Assembly: GCA_964371555.1 (NCBI GenBank) | Contig: CAYJMQ010000021.1 | Coordinates: forward strand, 1-28,893 | DNA from: CAYJMQ01 sp964371555 | GTDB taxonomy: Bacteria; Bdellovibrionota; JACOXK01; 2-02-FULL-40-11 | Length of the DNA: 28,893 nucleotides | Reading direction: 5' to 3' | Shown: in pieces, positions 8,351 to 13,858 of the stretch | How positions within the stretch are numbered: the stretch's first letter is position 1 | Layout: each line of letters opens with the position of its first letter | Made by a program: the position numbers and the translations under genes | Notes under the pieces: generated by a model | Databases searched by the model: none | Told to the model about the DNA's origin: nothing | Seen by the model: the letters and a program-made list of their open reading frames with translations, nothing else

Positions 8351-9750
8351 TAGAGGTTTTTGGAAACCCCCTCTAAGCGGCGAACAACCCCTAAAAATTC
8401 TTTTTCAAAAGAGGATTGAAATTTCGTTGTTTTTCCCACCACCGTAACCTGACTCCCCTCCACAATGATCCAAAATTTTCGAAATGCCCACATATACGAT
8501 AAAAAAAGCCCAAAAATCAACATCGCTGAACCGACCATAATCACTTTAAAACCGGGATTCGCCCCGAGCTGCAATCCGGTAAAATACCGCTCTTCGATCT
8601 TATCGAGAATATAGGTATAACGCGCTTTTCTGTGAAACGCATCAAATTTGGGGTAATCTTTGAGCACCAAAACCTCAAGCGGCCCTGCGGGCGGCGGCCC
8701 TTTCCCCCCTTCAAAAACCTCTAACTTTGCCGCCGGACCAAATTGTTCAAAAGAGGGGGTAAAATCGGTCATCTTAAATCGCACCCCCTCCTCCCTGACC
8801 TGAACCTCTTCATGAAGCCTGACAGATTTTAGATATTCTTTATTTGTTTTTCGATCGACCAACCGTATCAAAAATGTTGGACTCTCGAGAAGCCCGTAAC
8901 TCGCCTGATAGAAACTGATCCCCTGATGTCTGAGCGGGTCGTTCACACTGATCGTCTTTTGCGTTTGAACCTCTCCGTCGGAGATAACCTTGAGATCGCT
9001 CCTGTAAGATTTTGGCTGGTCGGTTCCGGAATAATATTCAATTTGAAAATCATCACATCGAAGCGCGAATGGAAGAATCCTTCGCTCAAGCTTTGGCCCG
9101 GAAAAATAATAGTTGACCGTTTCCCCTTCCGCAATATTCACATTCCCTTCAAACCCAAAAATGGCGCCGATGAATCCCCCGACAATAATGACCATGAGGC
9201 TTAGGTGAATAAAAAAAACAATCAGCTTGGAAAACCGCCCTTTTTGCAAAAAAATCTGAAAATCATTATCCCCCTCTGAGAGAATCCCTGCCCGATAAAA
9301 ACGATCTGAAAGCACATCGATATAAGATTTCTTAAGTATCTCATGCGACTTTGTGGCATTGAAACTCTGCCGAAATCGAAAACGTTCTGTGGCCCTTCGA
9401 TGGAGAGGGAATGGGCGCTTTTTAATCATACGAATATTTTTTGGCCATATTTGAATCGTCCCGATGATTAAATTGAGGGCAAATGCCGCCAAAAGGGCTA
9501 CAAACCACGGCGAATGGTAGAGATCGATCAGGCCAAATTTCTCCAGCCAGTGGAGGGTTTTCGCGTCATAAATTTCTGTAAGCGGCTTTTGCGCCTGTGG
9601 TTCCTGAATGATAAAAGTTCCAACAATCGCTGTAACCGCAAGAAGAGAGAGGATCACAATCATCAGCTTTATCGATCCCAGCCCTTTCCAAAGCCTCTCA
9701 TTCAAAGGCGCCTTACGAGATATCTTAGAGAAATGGGAAAAGATAGACAT
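8350..9750 (-). CDS. resB: ResB-like cytochrome c biogenesis protein
   Basis: This 466-aa protein is the second half of the System II cytochrome c synthetase. The layout matches ResB/Ccs1: two N-terminal transmembrane segments (about 26-48 and 82-104), a third at about 173-197 just before 'FEGNVNIAEGE', a large periplasmic domain (about 200-405) and a last segment at about 406-428. The periplasmic domain carries the family pattern in which 'DF..EYY' leads to 'SDL.V..G' and 'I.VN.PLR..G...YQASYG'. It is first in the two-gene minus-strand operon with ccsA. No CcdA or thiol-disulfide protein is in the window. The start at 9750 is supported by a promoter-like sequence immediately upstream; there is no Shine-Dalgarno. 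Confidence 0.95.
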   Translation of the reverse strand: MSIFSHFSKISRKAPLNERLWKGLGSIKLMIVILSLLAVTAIVGTFIIQEPQAQKPLTEIYDAKTLHWLEKFGLIDLYHSPWFVALLAAFALNLIIGTIQIWPKNIRMIKKRPFPLHRRATERFRFRQSFNATKSHEILKKSYIDVLSDRFYRAGILSEGDNDFQIFLQKGRFSKLIVFFIHLSLMVIIVGGFIGAIFGFEGNVNIAEGETVNYYFSGPKLERRILPFALRCDDFQIEYYSGTDQPKSYRSDLKVISDGEVQTQKTISVNDPLRHQGISFYQASYGLLESPTFLIRLVDRKTNKEYLKSVRLHEEVQVREEGVRFKMTDFTPSFEQFGPAAKLEVFEGGKGPPPAGPLEVLVLKDYPKFDAFHRKARYTYILDKIEERYFTGLQLGANPGFKVIMVGSAMLIFGLFLSYMWAFRKFWIIVEGSQVTVVGKTTKFQSSFEKEFLGVVRRLEGVSKNL

Positions 9751-9762
9751 GGCAGTCGAAAT

Positions 9763-9790
9763 CTTTTATCATGGGGGTACCTTAAGTCAA
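9763..9790 (-). promoter_or_regulatory. Candidate sigma-70 promoter for resB-ccsA
   Basis: On the minus strand TTGACT (9785-9790) is followed after 16 nt by TAAAAG (9763-9768), only 12 nt before the ATG. The alternative -10 boxes ATAAAA and GATAAA overlap it with spacers of 15 and 14 nt. The mRNA would have a leader of a few bases at most. Confidence 0.4.
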
Positions 9791-9793
9791 ATC

Positions 9794-10126
9794 ATGAAAG
9801 TCCTGATCTCCATTTTGGTTGTCGCCCTTCTCATTGCTGTCATTCTTCTCATCCCAAAGGGATCCGGAAAAAACCAGCCCCCGCCTGTTGGGTATCTTCC
9901 AGGCGAGCTTCTTGTAAAATTCAAGCCGACAGCTCAAAGCGAGGTTAAAGATAAACTCAAATCAAAACTTAAGGTAAAAGAAGAAACCTATATTGAAAGC
10001 ATCTCTGTCTATCACTGGAAAGGTGACTTCGACGTCCAAAAGGCGATTGAAGAACTTAAAAACTCTGGTGAGATCATCTACGCCGAACCCAATTACAGGG
10101 TTCATACGCAAACAAAAGATAAGTAG
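9794..10126 (+). CDS. Small membrane-anchored protein resembling a subtilase (S8) propeptide
   Basis: From the ATG at 9794 the product is 110 aa: a single N-terminal membrane anchor or uncleaved signal (residues 2-21), a short Pro/Gly linker, and a domain of about 75 aa. That domain begins GELLVKFKP, has 'IESISVYHWKG' in the middle, and ends 'IIYAEPNYRVHTQ'. GELLVKF near the start and YAEPNY at the end are hallmarks of the N-terminal prodomain of fervidolysin-like and other S8 proteases, where it acts as chaperone and inhibitor. No protease domain follows, so this is either a free-standing inhibitor/chaperone or a remnant. The frame is open back to 9608, but those upstream starts overlap resB head to head and would put residues before the anchor. 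It has a weak Shine-Dalgarno (GGGG at 9774-9777). Confidence 0.75.
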   Translation: MKVLISILVVALLIAVILLIPKGSGKNQPPPVGYLPGELLVKFKPTAQSEVKDKLKSKLKVKEETYIESISVYHWKGDFDVQKAIEELKNSGEIIYAEPNYRVHTQTKDK

Positions 10127-10316
10127 CGGGGATCAGATGTTTTTCCCGGTCAATCGTGCCAATTGAATATCTTTAGTCCAAAGTCGCGCTTTTGAGAGAA
10201 AGGCGCTTGCCAACAGTTGTACATGTCAAGTTTTCGCGACGTGCCATAGAAAATCCAGAAACAAACAAAGTGACATTTTTTGGCACCCCGTCAAATGTTT
10301 ATGCGAACAAAGAAGG

Positions 10317-10346
10317 GTGATATTCATCCTATCTATTGAATATGAC
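10317..10346. repeat. Inverted repeat upstream of the small membrane gene
   Basis: Ten-base arms GTGATATTCA (10317-10326) and TGAATATGAC (10337-10346) are inverted with one mismatch around a 10-nt spacer. The arm centres are about two helical turns apart, as expected for a dimeric regulator, and the site lies just upstream of a sigma-54-like element and the gene at 10400. It could also be a hairpin. No regulator is identified. Confidence 0.4.
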
Positions 10347-10368
10347 CTGCTTATTTATTAGATTACGC

Positions 10369-10385
10369 TTGGCATAAAACTTGAA
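10369..10385 (+). promoter_or_regulatory. Weak sigma-54-like element
   Basis: TTGGCATAAAACTTGAA matches the -24 half (TTGGCA) and TTG of the -12 half. The nearly invariant C of the -12 GC is A here, so the pattern is GG-N10-GA. It sits 16 nt before the ATG at 10400. On its own it would be dismissed; it is listed because two better sites with the same geometry occur nearby. Confidence 0.2.
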
Positions 10386-10399
10386 TCAGTTTAGGACTG

Positions 10400-10720
10400 A
10401 TGAAACGTCTGCTCACGTTAATGGGAATTGGAACTGCGGCCTTTTTGATTGTGATTGCCTCGGTCAAGCTTGGAATCACGCAGCAGGAAGCGGATGCAAA
10501 GCTTTATCTCTCTCAAGGACTCTATGATGAAGCGATGCAGGCTTATGCGCGGTCGTCTCTCTATGGGTCTATTTTAAGGGGAGCCGCGCTTTTGATGGGT
10601 GAATTTAACGCCATACTTTCTCTTTTTGGCCTCCTTTTTTTCGGCGCCGGTCTTTATCTTAAAAAATGGCAACGAACATCACCTTTGAAACAAGTTAAAA
10701 TCACAGAAGAATTTAAATAG
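10400..10720 (+). CDS. Small two-span membrane protein, unknown function
   Basis: The product is 106 aa with a hydrophobic N-terminus (about 5-25, either a signal anchor or a signal peptide). Next comes a short helical segment, 'ADAKLYLSQGLYDEAMQAYARS', that reads like one TPR hairpin. A second transmembrane stretch follows (about 68-90), then a basic tail. A short AGGA (10393-10396) lies 3 nt before the ATG. The stop codon TAG is the first three bases of a 30-bp palindromic repeat, so the C-terminus may have been set by repeat insertion. It precedes the Tad-like genes and may belong with them, but nothing in its sequence shows that. Confidence 0.7.
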   Translation: MKRLLTLMGIGTAAFLIVIASVKLGITQQEADAKLYLSQGLYDEAMQAYARSSLYGSILRGAALLMGEFNAILSLFGLLFFGAGLYLKKWQRTSPLKQVKITEEFK

Positions 10721-10747
10721 TTTTTGTGCTTTTCGCGACAAAAACTA
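10718..10747. repeat. 30-bp palindromic repeat, copy 1
   Basis: Arms TAGTTTTTGT and ACAAAAACTA are perfectly inverted around a 10-nt loop (GCTTTTCGCG). An identical 30-bp copy is at 28706-28735. In this copy the first three bases are the stop codon of the preceding gene. As RNA it would form a 10-bp, AU-rich hairpin, so it could act as a weak terminator or a 3'-end stabiliser. Its exact recurrence points to a dispersed repeat. Confidence 0.8.
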
Positions 10748-10767
10748 TCCTGAGCGCAGCGAAGGAT
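10747..10767. repeat. Short hairpin repeat with tandem GA mismatches, copy 1
   Basis: ATCCT-GA-GC-gca-GC-GA-AGGAT: a 5-bp outer stem, facing GA dinucleotides, a 2-bp inner stem and a 3-nt loop. It directly abuts the 30-bp palindrome. Two longer hairpins of the same design lie at 28758-28784 and 28795-28819, also beside a copy of that palindrome. From memory it resembles the widespread 'CTGAGCGAAGCGAAG' dispersed repeat of many bacterial genomes. Confidence 0.6.
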
Positions 10768-10807
10768 CGTGTGGTGTCCAGCAAGCGTAAATTTTCGTAA
10801 ATCAAGT

Positions 10808-10824
10808 TTGGCACAATATTTGCT
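10808..10824 (+). promoter_or_regulatory. Sigma-54 (-24/-12) promoter candidate for the Tad-like genes
   Basis: TTGGCACAATATTTGCT matches the sigma-54 consensus YTGGCACGRNNNTTGCW at all but one specified position and has the exact GG-N10-GC spacing. Transcription would begin near 10835, only about 5 nt before the ATG at 10840, which would make this mRNA nearly leaderless. Sigma-54 promoters need an enhancer-binding activator; none is encoded in the window. Confidence 0.55.
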
Positions 10825-10839
10825 TTTGATCACCACAAG

Positions 10840-11475
10840 ATGATTTTAGCAAAATACCTTTTTATTGCCGGTTTTTTCACCATCTGCTATCTATTTTTTT
10901 ACTCCCTTATCCGCATCTTCTTCGACCATCGCCGCTGGATCCACGACTATTTCCAAAAAAAACGAAAGTTGAAAATCCTCGAACAAAACTTCTCGCAGCT
11001 GCTTTTGCAGCTTTCGTCATTTTTAAAATCCGGCCACGCGCTGCCACAGGCATTAAAGATTATCTCAAAATCAGAAACAGGCCAGCTCCTTTCAGAATCA
11101 CTTTTACCGACGAAAAATGAAAGGGGTCTTCATGATCGGGACAAGTTAAAATTCTTTATCTTATTTCTGAAGCAGGCGATCATGCTCTCAACACGAAATG
11201 GCATTCCCCTCTCGCCGATTTTAGAACAGATTTCAAAACTCCATCAGACAGAAATCCGATTTCGCGAAAAAATAGCGCTTCTCACCTTCCCTGCCAAAAC
11301 ACAGGCAATGATTGCGGTCTTCCTTCCATGGTTTATTTTGGTCATTTTTGGTCTGATCGCCCCCGATTTAATCACCGGGACGCTTAAACAAACAGCAGGT
11401 GTGGTCGGTTTTTCGACCGCCCTCGTCATAGATGGGATAGCTCTTAAATGGATTCAAAAGATCATCCACTCATAG
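10840..11475 (+). CDS. tadB: TadB-like inner-membrane protein (T2SSF domain), compact
   Basis: The product is 211 aa. The TadB/TadC pair forms the inner-membrane platform of the Tad (Flp) pilus. There is one N-terminal transmembrane segment (about 4-27) and a basic cytoplasmic stretch. A GspF/T2SSF-type helical domain covers about 48-150 ('LLLQLSSFLKSGHALPQALK' near the start, 'RNGIPLSPILEQIS' later). Two C-terminal spans lie at about 150-172 and 178-200. Known TadB proteins are usually around 300 aa with two N-terminal spans, so this one is short. It overlaps the next frame by 28 bp, which indicates tight coupling. There is no Shine-Dalgarno. The assignment rests on the T2SSF pattern and the paired arrangement; a short GspF-like protein is the alternative. 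Confidence 0.8.
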   Translation: MILAKYLFIAGFFTICYLFFYSLIRIFFDHRRWIHDYFQKKRKLKILEQNFSQLLLQLSSFLKSGHALPQALKIISKSETGQLLSESLLPTKNERGLHDRDKLKFFILFLKQAIMLSTRNGIPLSPILEQISKLHQTEIRFREKIALLTFPAKTQAMIAVFLPWFILVIFGLIAPDLITGTLKQTAGVVGFSTALVIDGIALKWIQKIIHS

Positions 11476-11909
11476 AATTTTCACTCTGGCTCGATCTGAT
11501 CTCTCTTTCCATGAGGGCGGGGCTTGACTTTAAAAGCGCGCTTATCCTTATCACCGAAAACGAATCTTCATCCAAAGTCGGCAAAGGATTCCAACATCTT
11601 CTCTCAGAGCTTCGCATCGGAAAATCAAAGGAAGAAGCCATTGGGAAACTTTCGACGCAGTGGAATCATCCGCTCATCGGGCAGTTCTGCCAGACACTCC
11701 TCTATGGACTAAAACAGGGGATCTCCATTGCGGATCTTCTCAAGGATCAGGCAGAAAACATCAGAGATCAATTTTTTTTAGAATTTGAGAAAACCGCGCA
11801 GAGAAAACCATTTAAACTCCTGATCCCCCTTTTTTTGCTGATTCTGCCCGCAACGATGATTGTTTTAATTTTGCCAATTTTTTTACAACTCTTTCAGGAC
11901 GGGTTTTAG
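11448..11909 (+). CDS. tadC: TadC-like inner-membrane protein (T2SSF domain), compact
   Basis: The product is 153 aa and overlaps the TadB-like gene by 28 bp in another frame. The N-terminus is the helical T2SSF segment without a leading membrane span: 'LISLSMRAGLDFKSALILI' and then 'LRIGKSKEEAIGKL', followed by 'LKQGISIADLLKDQAENIR' and 'KTAQRKPFKLLIPL'. One long hydrophobic stretch ends it (about 121-148, LILPATMIVLILPIF). That is the C-terminal half-platform pattern of TadC ('A.K.P.KLL.PL...ILPA...V...P'). Family members are usually close to twice this length, so this is a minimal version. It is part of the unit 10840-12498. Confidence 0.8.
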   Translation: MDSKDHPLIEFSLWLDLISLSMRAGLDFKSALILITENESSSKVGKGFQHLLSELRIGKSKEEAIGKLSTQWNHPLIGQFCQTLLYGLKQGISIADLLKDQAENIRDQFFLEFEKTAQRKPFKLLIPLFLLILPATMIVLILPIFLQLFQDGF

Positions 11910-11937
11910 GGAAACCCAAAAAGGAAAGGAAATCGAA

Positions 11938-12498
11938 ATGAAAATGGAAGAAATTACGCTTTCAGATGACAACCCCCTTAGCTGGAATCTTTGGATCAGA
12001 GAGCACTGGGGGTTTTTGGCGGCTATTGGGTGCCTCTCTTTTCTTTCTCTCTTTTTTCTGGTTCGCGACTTATTTCAACCTGAAAACAGCGGGATGGAAA
12101 AATTTAATCTCTCCGAAGAATCAGTGATTTCAAAACCGGAAAAAAAAGAGATCCCGGCAAAGCAGATCCCAAAGGATCCCCTTAAACCTGCAAAAATATT
12201 ATTTAAACAGGGAGATCTCGATGCCGCTATCGCCTATCTTCTAAAACTGGGGAGGAAACATCCCCAGATCCCTATCAGAGAAAAGGCAGCGCATCTTGCA
12301 AAAAAATACCATCGAATCCGCGGTCAAAAAAAAGAATTAAAACAAAAATATCTGCAGGGATATGTGCTGTTTAGAACCTATCCAAAAGAGGCGTGCGGGA
12401 AATGGGAAGAAATTGTAAAAACCGAAATGGCTCAGGACCCTTATTATCAAAAAGCAAAAAAGCGGTGGGAAATGGAATGTCTTATTTTAAAATTTTAA
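11938..12498 (+). CDS. Single-span membrane protein with TPR-like tail, in the Tad-like unit
   Basis: The product is 186 aa. A strong purine-rich Shine-Dalgarno (AAAGGAAAGGA, 11920-11930) precedes the ATG at 11938; a second ATG is 6 nt on. A short cytoplasmic lead is followed by one transmembrane helix (about 24-43) and a Lys/Pro linker. A helical region reads like one or two TPR units ('AKILFKQGDLDAAIAYLLKL'), and the Lys-rich tail ends LKF. Tad loci of delta-group bacteria often carry TPR proteins (TadD-like), which fits, but homology is not shown. The last 12 bp are shared with the convergent kinase gene and form a perfect palindrome. Confidence 0.75.
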   Translation: MKMEEITLSDDNPLSWNLWIREHWGFLAAIGCLSFLSLFFLVRDLFQPENSGMEKFNLSEESVISKPEKKEIPAKQIPKDPLKPAKILFKQGDLDAAIAYLLKLGRKHPQIPIREKAAHLAKKYHRIRGQKKELKQKYLQGYVLFRTYPKEACGKWEEIVKTEMAQDPYYQKAKKRWEMECLILKF

Positions 12499-13782
12499 GG
12501 CCAGTGTCAGGATTTCATTCGCTTTTATGTCGACGGCGACAACTTTTGTTTTTTTAAGCTCGCGGTTCACAAACATCAATCTGTATTTTCCGGTCGGCAT
12601 CATGCGATGAACAATGGGGGTCGTCCCCATATGGGTTTTATTTTCAAAATAGACATCGGCCCACGGACGAATGTTCGTCGAAAGAAAGCCGTGTGGAAAG
12701 AAGTCTGCCGAACGAAAGCCGAACGGAATAAAAAGTAAGAGCGGTAAAAAAAGAGAAAACTTTCGCTTGTTTCGGATCATCTTAAAAGGCTCGCCAAAAT
12801 GTTTCTCACCAAAATGTACGGGCGAAGGCCGGATCCCAAAAGGGGTCCCTGATAATGCCTCGGTCTCATCTTTATCCTGAAACCAGGGGGGATAGTTCGA
12901 AAGAAACTTCGAAAACTCTCTCTGAGAAATCCCACCGCTTTTACCACCGCTTCTAATCGCTGCGGCGGCTCCCCATTCCCGTTTCAGGGCTTCCTCAAAA
13001 AGTTCAGCCGTTGGAAAACGATCTTCATCTGAATTGGCAAGCGCTTTTTTAAGAGTTTCATTCCGAACGGAAAGATCTTTCCCACGTTTTTCTCCCCCAT
13101 GTTTTTCTCCAGTCATACACTCATAAAGAATCAAAGCCAAAGAATAGAGATCGCTCGATTCCGTAAGCTCGCGCCCTTCCTTCTGCTCCGGAGACATGTA
13201 GTCAGGTTTCCCTTTGATCCCCTCAGTGGCTTTGGAATCCCTTAATTGCGCGATCCCAAAATCAGAGATCTTCACCTCCCCTTCTTTTGAGATCAGAATA
13301 TTGGAGGGGCTTAAATCCCGATGCAGCACCCCTTTTTTATGCGCATAAGAGAGCCCCTTTAAAATCTCAAACGCCATATAATAAACAAATTCCAGCGGGA
13401 TTTTTTTAGCCCCCTTTTTTAGCTGCCCCTTTAGTTGCCCCTTTAGTTGCCCCTTTAGTTGATAGAGCGATCCCCCGTCGACAAATTCCATCACAAGGAA
13501 ATATTTACCCCCAAACTTCCGCCCCCTTTCCCCCAGATGGTAAACATGAGCGATATTCGAATGGCTTAAGAGAGACATGATCTTTGCTTCACGAAGGAAT
13601 GAATCGACCCATCGCCGGTCGCTCTCATAAGGACTTATTATTTTTTTAATCACCACTATTTTTGAAAAACCATTCGGCTGAATCAGTTTCGCTTTATAAA
13701 CCTCGGCCATCCCTCCGGTGGCAAGATGCTCAAGGATTTGATAGCGGGCCCCCAAATCGGGGTCTCTCCCAAGAACTTTCAT
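12487..13782 (-). CDS. Hanks-type Ser/Thr protein kinase with C-terminal PEGA domain
   Basis: The product is 431 aa from the ATG at 13782; a GTG three codons upstream (13791) is the alternative. Kinase signatures in order are: a glycine-rich loop LATGGMAEV (about 20-28, first Gly replaced by Ala), the ATP-binding Lys of VVIKK (about 46), HRDLSPSN (154-161), DFG (174-176) and SPEQ (197-200). The usual catalytic-loop Lys of HRDxKxxN is Ser here, as I recall for many myxobacterial kinases. A transmembrane helix lies at about 341-357. The extracytoplasmic end (about 367-431, 'ADVYFENKTHMGTTPIV...MPTGKYRLMF') is a PEGA domain. A tandem GQLK insert lies between the hinge and the next helix. It faces the Tad-like unit tail to tail and may sense an envelope signal. 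Its substrate is unknown. Confidence 0.92.
   Translation of the reverse strand: MKVLGRDPDLGARYQILEHLATGGMAEVYKAKLIQPNGFSKIVVIKKIISPYESDRRWVDSFLREAKIMSLLSHSNIAHVYHLGERGRKFGGKYFLVMEFVDGGSLYQLKGQLKGQLKGQLKKGAKKIPLEFVYYMAFEILKGLSYAHKKGVLHRDLSPSNILISKEGEVKISDFGIAQLRDSKATEGIKGKPDYMSPEQKEGRELTESSDLYSLALILYECMTGEKHGGEKRGKDLSVRNETLKKALANSDEDRFPTAELFEEALKREWGAAAAIRSGGKSGGISQREFSKFLSNYPPWFQDKDETEALSGTPFGIRPSPVHFGEKHFGEPFKMIRNKRKFSLFLPLLLFIPFGFRSADFFPHGFLSTNIRPWADVYFENKTHMGTTPIVHRMMPTGKYRLMFVNRELKKTKVVAVDIKANEILTLALKF
13426..13461 (-). repeat. 12-bp tandem repeat inside the kinase gene
   Basis: Three perfect tandem copies of CCCCTTTAGTTG (plus strand) encode GQLK-GQLK-GQLK on the minus strand, with a decayed fourth unit at 13411-13425. 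The unit keeps the reading frame, so copy number can change without breaking the kinase. It lengthens a loop between the N-lobe hinge and the helix that follows it. Confidence 0.85.
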
Positions 13783-13820
13783 CGGAAACACCGCTATCAG
13801 CAGTGAAAATAAAAATCAAG

Positions 13821-13849
13821 TTGCTTGGTCTTTTCGAATTTCATATAGA
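13821..13849 (+). promoter_or_regulatory. Candidate sigma-70 promoter for the transsulfuration operon
   Basis: TTGCTT (13821-13826), a 17-nt spacer and TATAGA (13844-13849) end 9 nt before the ATG at 13859. The predicted start of transcription falls within a few bases of the ATG, and no Shine-Dalgarno is present, so this looks like a leaderless gene. Confidence 0.5.
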
Positions 13850-13858
13850 TAAGATGTC

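Noticed and set aside
9608..9793. Upstream extension of the propeptide-like protein
   Set aside because: Starts at 9608 or 9749 would overlap resB head to head and place non-conserved residues before the membrane anchor; the ATG at 9794 is simpler.
10127..10148. CGGGGA / TTCCCG hairpin after the propeptide-like gene as a terminator
   Set aside because: The six-base stem includes a G-U pair and no T run follows.
13411..13461. Repeat cluster as a possible CRISPR or iteron array
   Set aside because: The units are contiguous, 12 bp long, in frame within the kinase, and have no spacers.
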